DNA of 64,000 nt from Burkholderiaceae bacterium (GTDB taxonomy: Bacteria; Pseudomonadota; Gammaproteobacteria; Burkholderiales; Burkholderiaceae_A): NCBI GenBank assembly GCA_018402635.1, contig JAGYIP010000009.1, positions 229,593 to 293,592 on the forward strand, given 5' to 3'. Numbering within the stretch: position 1 is the stretch's first letter; the number at the start of each line of letters is the position of its first letter. Shown in pieces: positions 8,334-17,047 of this stretch. A program made the position numbers and the translations under genes. Below the pieces are notes generated by a model. The model did not search any database. It was not told the DNA's origin and saw only the letters and a program-made list of their open reading frames with translations.

Positions 8334-10679
8334 ATGGCTCAAGCCTTATCCGATTTTCTTAGCCCGGACGACGACTGCTCTGAATCGTTACGGCTTGCGC
8401 TTGAAGAACAATGGTCAAGCCTTGCACGTGTCTTTAGCTCGCGTGGCATTGATAACTACCTAAAGGGCTGCACGGCGCTCGATCAGCTTGGGCGTTCCCA
8501 GGAACTGCCCCTTGCCTTTGCGGCTTGTATGCCCGAGGTCGCACGTGCCATCGGTGAGGACGTCTTACCCGACCTTGTCAATTTTCTTTTGGGCATGGCA
8601 TCAAAGACCTCGGGTCAGGTCTTAGCAGCCATCGTTAATGCAACGCCAATTGTTGCCCGTCGACTTGGCGATGCCGAGCTGTTTCGACAGTTTCTGCAGG
8701 TTTTGGCCAACATGCTTGCCCAGGCGCCCAGGGGTGTGCGACCTATGCTTGAGCAGTTGGACACCCTGCTTTCGCAGCTTACCCTTGGAGGCCTTCGGCG
8801 TTGGGCCTTATGGGGTGCACAGGCCTATAAAAGCGATCTAGAAGGGCAGGCTCTTTACTTTTCTCTGCAAAGCGAAGATGCCCGGGCCATGTTGCAGGCC
8901 GAGCGAAAGGGAACCCTTTTTGTCGATGTTCAAAGGCGCCTGTTAATTTATCTAAGGGCCATCTGGGGGCGCGATTTTTTCTTGCGACCAACCTCTGGGG
9001 ACTACGAGCGTCGTGAGGGTCTCAAACCATATATTGATCGGTTTGTTATTTACATTCCCGATGCCTTTGATGACTGGTCTGATGCAAGCCGGCAAAGGTC
9101 TGTTTCTGGGCTTGATGTCTATCGCGCGGTTGTGAACCATTGCGCCGCGCATCTTCAGTTTGGGCGCGAGCCTCTTACGGACGAGGGGCTGACCCCGCTG
9201 CAGCGTCATCTTGTTGAGTGCATTGAGGATGCCCGCGTTGAATACCTAGCAGGCCAGGCCTTTCCCAACATGCTCGATTCCTGGGCAGTCTTTCACACCA
9301 TGCCCAGTGGTGAAGCATCGCCGTTGCGACTAGCCGATCTTCTAAGGCGCCTGGCCCTGCGTCTAACGAACCCTAAGGCCCACGATAGCCATGAATGGGT
9401 AGAGTACGCCGCCCAGTGTTTCTTTGGTCATCCCGACCTAACACAAGGCTTAGCAAGCGTCTCTATTGCCCGCGCTATTGAGGCAAAGCTAAGCCAGTTT
9501 CAGCTTCCTGCTTTTGACAGTCGTCTCGACAGCCTGACTCTTTTTTACCGCGACGACAACCGTATCATCTGGCAGCCTGATAGGCATGACGAGCAGGATG
9601 CACTTGCCTTGACCTGGCAGCAAAAGCAGGTGCGAAAAAAGGTAAGCATTATGGAAATGGTGAACGAGGTGAATAACGAGTTTGCCGGTGATGATGCGCA
9701 GGAAATCTGGGTCCTTCCCACCGAGTTCTTTCTTGATCAAGAGGGGGTTTCTATTAACTCGCTTGAGGGTCGTGAGCCTGTCTCAAGCCCGTTTTATTAC
9801 AACGAATGGGATTATCAAATTCAGCTCGATCGTCCGGCCTGGGTCACCCTGTACGAGAGGGCTGCACCTCGCGGAGATGCGGCAGTTATCGATGCCTTGC
9901 TTGCCGAGCACAAACCGGTCGTCTCGCGGCTTAAGTACCTTATTGAGTCGATGATTCCCCAGGGTCTCAAGCGAATACGCCGCCAGGAAGAGGGCGATGA
10001 AATTGACCTTAATGCGGCAGTCAGCAGCTTTATTGACCTGCGAATGGGGTATCAGCCCGACCCTCGCATCATGACGCGCTACAAGCGGTCTGAGCGCGAT
10101 GTCTGTGTTCTGGTTCTGCTCGATCTTTCGGAATCCTCAAACGACACCGTTCGGGGGCAAGACTTCACAGTTATTGAGCTTACCCGGGCCGCCACCGTTC
10201 TTATGGCAGACGCCCTCAGTCGGGTAGGTGATGCCTTTGCCATACACGGGTTTTGCTCAAATGGGCGCGATGATGTCCATTACTATCGAATGAAGAACTT
10301 CGATGAGCCTTATGAGAAAGAGGTGAAGGCAAGGCTTGCAGGGCTCTCGGGCTCTTATTCAACACGAATGGGTGCAGCCATTCGGCATGCATCAAGCCTG
10401 CTCGCCCAGCGATCCGAGCGGAAAAAGTTAATTTTTGTTGTCACTGATGGCGAGCCTGCCGATAACGACGTTCGCGATCCGCAGTACCTAAGGGCCGATA
10501 CCAAGAAGGCGGTGGAGCAGGCCGGGCGTTTGGGTGTTAGCTGTTATGCGCTCTCGCTCGATCCCTACGCCGATCAATACGTTTCAAGTATTTTCGGTGC
10601 CGGCCGTTTCACGGTTCTCGACCATGTCGAGCGCCTGCCCGAAAAGCTCCCTATGCTCTACCTTGGTTTAACACACTAG
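8334..10679 (+). CDS. cbbO: RuBisCO activase subunit CbbO (VWA domain)
   Basis: Large adaptor of 781 residues that docks on RuBisCO and couples it to the CbbQ ring. The C-terminal von Willebrand A domain starts near residue 590. It shows an intact metal-ion-dependent adhesion motif DLSESSND near 597 and the VTDGEPAD segment. Family work shows the MIDAS residues are needed for activase function. The N-terminal 500 residues are the helical CbbO region. It follows cbbQ by 5 bp. Confidence 0.95.
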   Translation: MAQALSDFLSPDDDCSESLRLALEEQWSSLARVFSSRGIDNYLKGCTALDQLGRSQELPLAFAACMPEVARAIGEDVLPDLVNFLLGMASKTSGQVLAAIVNATPIVARRLGDAELFRQFLQVLANMLAQAPRGVRPMLEQLDTLLSQLTLGGLRRWALWGAQAYKSDLEGQALYFSLQSEDARAMLQAERKGTLFVDVQRRLLIYLRAIWGRDFFLRPTSGDYERREGLKPYIDRFVIYIPDAFDDWSDASRQRSVSGLDVYRAVVNHCAAHLQFGREPLTDEGLTPLQRHLVECIEDARVEYLAGQAFPNMLDSWAVFHTMPSGEASPLRLADLLRRLALRLTNPKAHDSHEWVEYAAQCFFGHPDLTQGLASVSIARAIEAKLSQFQLPAFDSRLDSLTLFYRDDNRIIWQPDRHDEQDALALTWQQKQVRKKVSIMEMVNEVNNEFAGDDAQEIWVLPTEFFLDQEGVSINSLEGREPVSSPFYYNEWDYQIQLDRPAWVTLYERAAPRGDAAVIDALLAEHKPVVSRLKYLIESMIPQGLKRIRRQEEGDEIDLNAAVSSFIDLRMGYQPDPRIMTRYKRSERDVCVLVLLDLSESSNDTVRGQDFTVIELTRAATVLMADALSRVGDAFAIHGFCSNGRDDVHYYRMKNFDEPYEKEVKARLAGLSGSYSTRMGAAIRHASSLLAQRSERKKLIFVVTDGEPADNDVRDPQYLRADTKKAVEQAGRLGVSCYALSLDPYADQYVSSIFGAGRFTVLDHVERLPEKLPMLYLGLTH

Positions 10680-10686
10680 GTTCGTT

Positions 10687-11328
10687 ATGAAAATTAGCCT
10701 TCGAACCTTTGTTCTCATCGACTCGCTGCAGCCTCAGCTTGCTTCCTACCTAGGAACCTCCTCTCAGGGCTTTCTTCCTGTTCCCGGCGATGCCTGCCTC
10801 TGGATTGAGGTGGCACCTGGAATGGCGGTGCATCGACTCTCCGACATTGCCTTAAAGCGAACCAATGTTCATATGGGTGAGCAGGTGGTGGAGCGCTCGT
10901 TTGGGTCGATGGAAATTCATTACCGCAACCAAAGCGAGGTGCAGGAGGCTGGCCGCGTTATTCTTGAGCAGCTTGCAAGCGCACCAGAGGACCGTATGGG
11001 CTGCTCGATTGAATGGGCTGAGGTTATTTGCGCAGTGACGCCCGATCATGCAACCCTTATCAACCGCCAGATGCGTCGTGGCTCGATGCTCTTACCAGGT
11101 AAGAGCATGTTCATTATGGAAACAGAACCCGCGGGCTATATTGTCTACGCAGCCAATGAGGCAGAAAAGGCCGCCAATATAAGCCTTGTCGACCTCAAGC
11201 CTTTTGGTAGCTTTGGGCGCCTAACCATGATGGGAACAGAGGCCGAGGCGGCCGCCGCAGCAGTCGCTGCAAAGGCTGCAATTGAGGCCTTAAATCGTCA
11301 GGCCCGCCCAATCGGGTTTAAGGGATAA
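10687..11328 (+). CDS. csoS1D: Tandem-BMC shell protein CsoS1D
   Basis: Double-BMC-domain protein forming pseudohexameric trimers with a large gated pore in the alpha-carboxysome shell. The 213 residues match the conserved core: [46 protein letters not shown], and in the second domain [17 protein letters not shown] plus [21 protein letters not shown]. The long disordered N-terminus of cyanobacterial CsoS1D is missing, as in other proteobacterial forms. The C-terminus is Ala-rich. It follows cbbO by 7 bp and is 2 bp from the protease gene below. Confidence 0.93.
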   Translation: MKISLRTFVLIDSLQPQLASYLGTSSQGFLPVPGDACLWIEVAPGMAVHRLSDIALKRTNVHMGEQVVERSFGSMEIHYRNQSEVQEAGRVILEQLASAPEDRMGCSIEWAEVICAVTPDHATLINRQMRRGSMLLPGKSMFIMETEPAGYIVYAANEAEKAANISLVDLKPFGSFGRLTMMGTEAEAAAAAVAAKAAIEALNRQARPIGFKG

Positions 11329-11330
11329 CG

Positions 11331-12158
11331 ATGGATATCAATTCGCCTACCAAGCGCCTTTTGTTTAACACCGTTCGGGTCGACACCGAGCTAGAAGATG
11401 GCAGTCGCGGCTCGGGCACTGCCTTTATTGTGAGTCATCGTCATGGAAATAGGGCCACGGCCTTTGTGGTCACGAACCGCCACCTTGTTGAAGGCGTGCG
11501 TCGAGGGGGCCTGGTTTTTACTGTGGGCCAGAAAGGTCAGCCTCTTATTGGCCAGAGGTTTCAGCTCGATATCGATGAGTTCCCTCAGGCCTGGTTCCTG
11601 CATCCCGACCCTTCCATCGACCTTGCCGTCATTCCGCTTGCACCACTTGAGCAGGCTGCAAATGAGCGAGGGGTGGACATCTACTACCAGCTTATTGATA
11701 CCAGTCTCGTTCCCGAGGCAACCGATGTGCTTGCCTTTGATGCACTTGAAGAGGTTCTTTTTGTTGGCTATCCAAGCGGCGTCTGGGACCAGGTGAACCT
11801 TATGCCCATTCTTCGTCGTGGAACGACGGCAACCCCACCACAAATCAATTTTGAAGGCCGACCAGAGTTTCTTATTGATGCTGCTGTCTATCCGGGGTCA
11901 AGCGGTAGCCCCGTCTTTTTCTGTGCCTCCGATGGGCTGGCAAGCCGTATAACAAGTGATACGAAGTTCTTTTTTGCGGGCGTCGTTGCGGCCGTTTTCT
12001 TCCGTCAAGAAGAACAGCAACTTGTGCCTGCCCCTGTGCCTGCAAACAATGGCCATGCATCGGTGATGGGCTCCGAGATGATCGACCTAGGACTTGTTAT
12101 AAAGTCAACGCAGGTTGTTCATTTAATCAACGCCTACTTAAGCACCTGGAAGGTCTAG
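11331..12158 (+). CDS. Trypsin-like serine protease in the carboxysome operon
   Basis: A 275-residue protein with a complete chymotrypsin-fold triad: H51 in VTNRHLV, D97 in SIDLAVIPL, and S191 in YPGSSGSPVF. No signal peptide or membrane segment is seen, so it should be cytosolic, where carboxysomes assemble. There is no PDZ domain, unlike DegP/HtrA. Its ATG is 2 bp after the csoS1D stop, implying coupled translation, and base composition resembles its neighbours. I know of no assigned role for such a protease in carboxysome biology. Shell or scaffold processing, or turnover, are only guesses. Confidence 0.8.
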   Translation: MDINSPTKRLLFNTVRVDTELEDGSRGSGTAFIVSHRHGNRATAFVVTNRHLVEGVRRGGLVFTVGQKGQPLIGQRFQLDIDEFPQAWFLHPDPSIDLAVIPLAPLEQAANERGVDIYYQLIDTSLVPEATDVLAFDALEEVLFVGYPSGVWDQVNLMPILRRGTTATPPQINFEGRPEFLIDAAVYPGSSGSPVFFCASDGLASRITSDTKFFFAGVVAAVFFRQEEQQLVPAPVPANNGHASVMGSEMIDLGLVIKSTQVVHLINAYLSTWKV

Positions 12159-12167
12159 CTCGAGTCT

Positions 12168-12464
12168 ATGAATACACGGTATGCAGGTTTTTTTAACGAT
12201 TCACACGGCATAACCCAGCTTGGTCGAATTGTGCTTGATGCATGGGCCTTTGGAATTCTTCCGCGCGAGGAAGATTGCAAGCAATGGGACCTTGGGCGTA
12301 TGCAGAACCTGATGCAGCAGGTGCAAGAGTTCTGGGATGCTCATGGCGGTCTGCCTAGCCTCTTGCCCGCTGAGCTTAGTAAAGAACATCAGGCAACTTA
12401 CAGCTGGGCGATGGATCGTGCCCGAACATTAGGATGGTCCTCCGCCTTAGGCGAGGACGACTAA
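12168..12464 (+). CDS. Small protein of unknown function, carboxysome operon
   Basis: A 98-residue soluble protein that I do not recognise. It is acidic at the end (GEDD), rich in Trp (about five, including KQWDLGRM, EFWDAHGG and LGWSSALG), and predicted helical with no membrane segment or metal motif. It begins 9 bp after the protease stop and ends 24 bp before sbtA, in the same orientation. It is therefore probably on the same transcript as the bicarbonate transporter and protease. A binding partner for one of these is possible but unproven. Confidence 0.7.
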   Translation: MNTRYAGFFNDSHGITQLGRIVLDAWAFGILPREEDCKQWDLGRMQNLMQQVQEFWDAHGGLPSLLPAELSKEHQATYSWAMDRARTLGWSSALGEDD

Positions 12465-12488
12465 GCCTTCACCGGCTGGGAGTGTTTT

Positions 12489-13433
12489 ATGGTTTTTGAC
12501 CCTATCGTTTTATTTTTTCTACTTGGCGTAATTGCTGGAATTGTTAAGTCCGATCTGAAAATGCCCTCGGCCCTTTACGAGGCCTTATCGATATTTCTTC
12601 TACTTGCCATCGGCCTTAAGGGAGGCGTTGAGCTCTCAAAGTACAACATTCTCGAGCTACTCCCCAGCACTTTTGTTGTGATTCTTATTGGCGTCCTTAT
12701 TCCTTTAATTGCCTTTCCTATTCTTAAGTTCGTTGGCAAATTGAATCATTTCGATTCCGCCTCAATCGCGGCACACTATGGTTCGGTAAGCGTGGTCACC
12801 TACTCGGTCGCACTGGCTGCTCTTGCTGAAAGGGGTATGACCCACGAGGGTTATATTGTTGTCTACCTTGTTTTGCTTGAGATGCCGGCCATTATTGTTG
12901 GTGTTGCTCTGGCGCGTATGGCTCCCGACGCTACCAAAAAGGCAGCAGGCTGGGGTAAGTTAATGCACGAGGTTTTCTCAGGCAAAAGCATTCTTTTGCT
13001 AACTGGGGGTCTTGTGATTGGTTGGATTGCCGGTGAGAAAGGGTTTGCCCCTATTGAACCGATGTTCGGTGGGCTTTTTAAGGGCGCACTCGCTTTGTTC
13101 TTGCTTGAGATGGGGCTCGTCGCTGCCTCACGGGTGGCGGCATTTCGCTCCTACGGCATGTTCTTGGTGGTCTTTGCCATGGTTATGCCGATCATTTCTG
13201 CGGCAATAGGCATCCTTACCGGCTTCATGCTGTCGCTTTCTCCGGGAGGAACTGCGCTGCTTGCCACCCTTTATGCCAGCGCCTCCTACATTGCAGCGCC
13301 TGCGGCCATGCGAATTGCGGTTCCGAAAGCCAACCCATCGCTATCGATCGGCGCATCTTTAGGGGTAACCTTCCCATTCAATCTTTTTGTTGGGATACCC
13401 TTATACTTCGGAGCAGTTGAGCGATTCTTCTAG
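12489..13433 (+). CDS. sbtA: Sodium-dependent bicarbonate transporter, SbtA family
   Basis: Integral membrane protein of 314 residues with about ten hydrophobic segments. It belongs to the SbtA/DUF897 family of Na+/HCO3- symporters. Typical blocks are LLAIGLKGGVELS near 40, AAHYGSVSVVTYSVALAALA near 96, and ASYIAAPAAMRIAVP near the C-terminus. Its position after a carboxysome operon fits delivery of cytosolic bicarbonate for CsoSCA to convert inside the shell. A PII-like gene follows 7 bp downstream, the usual sbtA-sbtB pairing. Confidence 0.92.
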   Translation: MVFDPIVLFFLLGVIAGIVKSDLKMPSALYEALSIFLLLAIGLKGGVELSKYNILELLPSTFVVILIGVLIPLIAFPILKFVGKLNHFDSASIAAHYGSVSVVTYSVALAALAERGMTHEGYIVVYLVLLEMPAIIVGVALARMAPDATKKAAGWGKLMHEVFSGKSILLLTGGLVIGWIAGEKGFAPIEPMFGGLFKGALALFLLEMGLVAASRVAAFRSYGMFLVVFAMVMPIISAAIGILTGFMLSLSPGGTALLATLYASASYIAAPAAMRIAVPKANPSLSIGASLGVTFPFNLFVGIPLYFGAVERFF

Positions 13434-13440
13434 GGATTCC

Positions 13441-13731
13441 ATGCAAGTCAAACCGTTTAAGCTCGTTACCGTCTTTTGCGAGGCTATTTTAGAGTCTCTG
13501 GTTATAACCGAGCTCGATGAGTTGGGGATTGTGGGTTACACGGTAAGCGACTGCCGCGGTCGAGGAACCCATGGAGTGCGCAGCGGTTCCTGGAGGTTAA
13601 GCTCCAACATCCGAATAGAAATCATGTGCGATGAAGAAGTCGCCGAAAAGCTTGCCTTTGCGCTCAGTCAAAAATACGACAAAGACTATGGCCTGCTTAT
13701 TGTTGCAAGCAATGTCGATGTTTTGAATTAA
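13441..13731 (+). CDS. PII-like regulator, SbtB type
   Basis: A 96-residue PII-superfamily protein: N-terminal KLVTVFCEAILESLVITELDELGI, a Gly/Arg-rich T-loop region (DCRGRGTHGVRSG) and a C-terminal strand DYGLLIVASNV. SbtB proteins bind adenine nucleotides and shut or gate SbtA. The Cys-containing C-terminal redox loop of many cyanobacterial SbtB proteins is absent. The ATG at 13441 is preferred because the longer frame starts inside sbtA. It lies 7 bp after sbtA and is followed at once by a terminator. Confidence 0.85.
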   Translation: MQVKPFKLVTVFCEAILESLVITELDELGIVGYTVSDCRGRGTHGVRSGSWRLSSNIRIEIMCDEEVAEKLAFALSQKYDKDYGLLIVASNVDVLN

Positions 13732-13765
13732 ATCTTTTTCCCCGCCTTGGCAGGGGAAAAGATTT
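13730..13765. terminator. Bidirectional terminator between sbtB and prk
   Basis: An inverted repeat of about 13 bp (AAATCTTTTTCCCC, then GGGGAAAAGATTT, with one bulged T) closes a 9-nt loop. It overlaps the sbtB stop on one side and the prk stop on the other. A and T runs flank the GC core on both strands, so it can end transcription from either direction. It closes the carboxysome operon and the convergent cbb operon. Confidence 0.85.
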
Positions 13766-14648
13766 ACTTGCCTGCCGTTAGCTTGCGTCGCTTTTCCATC
13801 ATGCGCCAGACAAAGGGCGTGAAAATAAGCTGCATAGCCAGCTCCATCTTTCCCCCTGGAATAACAATGGTGTTCGCGCGGCTCATCCATGATGAATTAA
13901 TCATGTTCAGCAGGTAGGGAAAGTCGATGCCTTTGGGGTTGGCAAAACGAATGACCACCATGCTTTCATCGGCAGAGGGAATGTCTCGGGCAATAAACGG
14001 GTCGGACGTGTCGACAATAGGAACCCGTTGAAAATTTACATGCGTGTGCGCAAACTGCGGAACGATGTAGTGCACGTAGTCGGGCATACGACGAAGAATG
14101 GTGTCGGTGACAGCCTCGGTGCTGTACCCCCTTTGGTGCTTGTCGCGCCAGATCTTTTGAATCCACTCAAGATTAATCACGGGCACAACGCCAATGCGAA
14201 GGTCGGCGTATTGGGCAACATTCACAGTGTCGGTTACGACTGCGCCATGCAGCCCCTCATAAAACAGCATGTCGGTTCCTTGGGGTAAGTCTTCCCAGGG
14301 CGTAAATGTTCCGGGCTCTTGCTTATAGGGCTCAGCCTCTTCGTGGTTATGAAGGTACTTCCTTGACTTTCCCTGGCCTGTTTCCGAGTAGGTTTTAAAA
14401 AGGGCCTCCAGTTCAGGAAAGAGGTTGTTATCAATGCCGAAATGGCTGAAGTTATTGTCACCAAGTTTCTCGGCATCGCCCTGCCGCTTGCGCATCTCGA
14501 GGCGGTCGAAGCGGTGGAAGCTGTCGCCTTCAATGATTGCGGCCTTGACCCCCTCTCTACGGAAGATGTTCTGAAAGGTACGCGTAACGGTTGATGTACC
14601 CGCTCCCGAGGAGCCTGTAATTGCAATAATTGGATGGCGATCAGACAT
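13764..14648 (-). CDS. prk: Phosphoribulokinase
   Basis: Phosphorylates ribulose 5-phosphate to the RuBisCO substrate, the committed Calvin-cycle step. The 294-residue length fits bacterial class I enzymes. The P-loop is GSSGAGTST, followed by IIEGDSFHRF (catalytic Asp region) and FYEGLHG. It lies 14 bp after fbp on the minus strand, so prk and fbp form one operon. Expression is probably under CbbR through the sites before fbp. Confidence 0.97.
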   Translation of the reverse strand: MSDRHPIIAITGSSGAGTSTVTRTFQNIFRREGVKAAIIEGDSFHRFDRLEMRKRQGDAEKLGDNNFSHFGIDNNLFPELEALFKTYSETGQGKSRKYLHNHEEAEPYKQEPGTFTPWEDLPQGTDMLFYEGLHGAVVTDTVNVAQYADLRIGVVPVINLEWIQKIWRDKHQRGYSTEAVTDTILRRMPDYVHYIVPQFAHTHVNFQRVPIVDTSDPFIARDIPSADESMVVIRFANPKGIDFPYLLNMINSSWMSRANTIVIPGGKMELAMQLIFTPFVWRMMEKRRKLTAGK

Positions 14649-14662
14649 GGGCGTTTCCTGTG

Positions 14663-15774
14663 TTATTCACGAAAGAGACTACGGGTGCCGAAAAGTGGGG
14701 ATTCATCGTCTTCATGAGCCCCTTGAGGCGGGTCATTGTGATAGCGCTCAATAAGCTCTACCTCTTCGCGGGACCCAAAGACAAGACCAATTCGTTGGTG
14801 AAGAGAGCTTGGGTTCACTGTTAACACTGGCTCATAGCCGGTACTTGCTCGACCTCCGGCCTGCTCCATGATCATGCCAATTGGGTTGGCCTCGTACAAA
14901 AGGCGAAGGCGCCCCGGCTTCGTTAGATCTTTGGTGTCCTTGGGGTATAAGAAAACGCCACCCCGCATAAGAATACGGTGGGCTTCTGCAACCATTGAGG
15001 CAATCCAACGCATATTGAAGTCTTTGCCACGGGGTCCTGTCTGGCCCGCCAGGCATTCATCGACATAGCGTTTAACGGGTGGCTCCCAGAACCGAGCGTT
15101 TGAGGCATTAATAGCGAACTCTTTGGTTGATTCAGGCACCTTAATATTGGGGTGCGTGTGCATGAATTCCCCAAAGCTAGGGTCAAGAGTAAAACCGTGC
15201 ACCCCCGCCCAACGGTAAGAATGAGCATGGTTGCTGGCCCGTAAAGTGCGTAGCCTGCGGCAACCTGCTCGGTACCCGGCTGCAGAAAATCGTCTGCGGT
15301 TAGGTCTCGTCCGTCGTGGGCACTCTCGGGTGCTCGCAGCACGCTAAAAATACTTCCGACCGACACATTGACATCGATATTCGATGAGCCGTCGAGTGGG
15401 TCAAAGACAAGCAGGTAATGGCCTCGCGGCAGGCCTTCGGGAAGGTTGTAAGGCTCGTCCATCTCTTCAGAGGCCATGCCTGCAACGTGACCAGCCCATT
15501 CGTTCATCTTGATGAAGACCTCATTGCTTATGACATCAAGCTTTTTCTGAACCTCACCCTGTACGTTAAGGGTCTGACCGTCAGAGGAGTCACCGGCGAA
15601 GTTGCCGTGCAGCCCGGCAAGCTCACCAAAAGCAACGGATTTCGCGATGGCCTTGCAGGCCATGGCGATATCAAGAATAAGGGCATTGAATTCGCCACTG
15701 GCGTCTGGAAAGCGACGTCTTTCCTGAATGAGGAATTGCGTCAGCGTACGATTCATTATCGGGCTAAGTTCCAC
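14663..15774 (-). CDS. fbp: Fructose-1,6-bisphosphatase class I, frameshifted
   Basis: Calvin-cycle and gluconeogenic phosphatase. The N-terminal frame carries the metal-binding signature [13 protein letters not shown] and runs to [14 protein letters not shown]. The C-terminal frame resumes at [13 protein letters not shown] and ends normally at GTRSLFRE. The break coincides with a run of five C at 15202-15206. One extra base there restores a continuous reading frame of the usual length (about 370 residues). Sequence error is more likely than a true pseudogene because prk downstream and all other cbb genes are intact. Start codon near 15774 chosen from family alignment ([13 protein letters not shown]). 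Confidence 0.9.
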
Positions 15775-15825
15775 TGCAAATCTCCCTTAATTACGTGAAC
15801 AGTTGATTTTTGCATCCACTCCGTA

Positions 15826-15895
15826 CTCTATTCAATAAAACCAGCCTAAGTCTTCAGATATCGTGAGCAATGGGTATAAGGATCGCTGAATAGAG
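15826..15895 (-). promoter_or_regulatory. Putative CbbR sites and promoter region of fbp-prk
   Basis: The 147-bp spacer between cbbR and fbp holds two TNA-N7-TNA motifs: TCA-N7-TGA at 15854-15866 and TAA-N7-TGA at 15877-15889. They are exactly 23 bp apart, as before cbbZ and, less perfectly, cbbL. A separate 9-bp perfect inverted repeat, CTCTATTCA at 15826-15834 and TGAATAGAG at 15887-15895, spans the region with 52 bp between arms. The sites lie 80-115 bp before the fbp start. Regulation is inferred. Confidence 0.45.
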
Positions 15896-15921
15896 CTGCC
15901 GTTGGGCGGAGTTGACCCCGG

Positions 15922-16929
15922 TTAAGTTAATTGTGCAGCCTTGGCACGGGTGCCCAGGCTGGCCGTTGGTTCAGCATTTTTATTGGCATTGGGCCGATCT
16001 GGGATAGGCCTCTGGGGGCTGGCAAAGAACGCCTCAAGCAGTGGCCCACCCTGGGCAAGTACAAAGTCTCGGAAGTCTTGCGCAGCCCGGGACATGGTCT
16101 TGGTGCGACCGACGACATACCAGGTTCGGACCACGGGGGTGTCGTGCACGTTCAGCACGCACAGTTCCCCATGGAGGAGTTCTAAACCCACCGTATGCAA
16201 GGAGACGAAGGAAATACCAAGGTCTGCCATGACGGCCTGCTTGACGGTTTCGTTGGAGGACATTTCAATGGTGGAAAGAGGGCGGAAGCGAACATGATCG
16301 AAGAATTGATGCATCATCGCCCGTGTTCCGGAGCCTGCCTCTCGAACAATAATTTCTTCTTGATCAAGCATGTCCAGTTTGAGAGAGCCATGCTCGGCGA
16401 GGTGATGGCTTGGCGAGGCAATAAATGCATGAGGATGATCGGCAAAGGCCTGAGCAACAACATCGAGATCTTTTGGAGGCTTACCCATGATGGCGATATC
16501 AATTGTGTCGTCTCGCATGAGCTTAATTAAGTCTTCACGGTTCCTCACCTCAATGACGACGCTCACGCCCGGGTGGGTTTTACGAAAACCGGCCAGGAGT
16601 TGGGGAAGTATGTAAATGGCAGTGCTAACAAGGCCAATTGAGAGGTTTCCCGTCTCGACACCTTGGAGCTTTGTCATCATTGACTCAGCTTCTTTTAAAG
16701 CACTTAGAATTCGACGGGCATAGACTAAAAAGTACTCCCCTGCGCTTGTAAGGCAGACGCCTCGACCCTCACGTGTGAACAAGGAAATACAAAGGTCAGC
16801 TTCAAGATCTTTCATTTGCATCGAGACCGCGGGGGCTGTGAGATGCAGCTCTTCTGCTGCGCGAGCGAAGCTGTTATGACGCGCTGCAGAAGTGAAAATA
16901 CGAAGCTGTCGTATTGACAAGTTTTTCAC
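15922..16929 (-). CDS. cbbR: LysR-type regulator CbbR
   Basis: Transcriptional activator of CO2-fixation genes that senses Calvin-cycle metabolites. The 335-residue protein starts with a LysR winged helix (LSIRQLRIFTSAARHNSFARAAEELHLTAPAVSMQMKDLE region, residues 4-43) followed by a substrate-binding-like domain. The last 30 residues are low-complexity. It lies upstream of fbp-prk on the same strand and diverges from cbbZ, with tandem TNA-N7-TNA sites in the intergenic region suggesting autoregulation. In many autotrophs cbbR diverges from cbbL; here it sits 16 kb away. Confidence 0.92.
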   Translation of the reverse strand: MKNLSIRQLRIFTSAARHNSFARAAEELHLTAPAVSMQMKDLEADLCISLFTREGRGVCLTSAGEYFLVYARRILSALKEAESMMTKLQGVETGNLSIGLVSTAIYILPQLLAGFRKTHPGVSVVIEVRNREDLIKLMRDDTIDIAIMGKPPKDLDVVAQAFADHPHAFIASPSHHLAEHGSLKLDMLDQEEIIVREAGSGTRAMMHQFFDHVRFRPLSTIEMSSNETVKQAVMADLGISFVSLHTVGLELLHGELCVLNVHDTPVVRTWYVVGRTKTMSRAAQDFRDFVLAQGGPLLEAFFASPQRPIPDRPNANKNAEPTASLGTRAKAAQLT

Positions 16930-16964
16930 TTGGTTCTTCCCCCCTGACGCTCAGTAAGTGGGTC

Positions 16965-17000
16965 TTATATGTATTTATCAGCAAATCTTACTTTACCTGA
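16965..17000. promoter_or_regulatory. Putative CbbR operator pair, cbbR/cbbZ divergent region
   Basis: Two perfect TNA-N7-TNA motifs, TTA-N7-TTA at 16965-16977 and TTA-N7-TGA at 16988-17000, lie on the same DNA face (23 bp apart). They sit in the 118-bp region between the divergent cbbR and cbbZ genes. Recognition plus activation sites with such spacing are typical for LysR regulators. The region is notably AT-rich. Confidence 0.55.
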
Positions 17001-17047
17001 TAACCTCGAATGCAAAGAATGGGGGCTTACTTCAGTTGGGAGACTTC

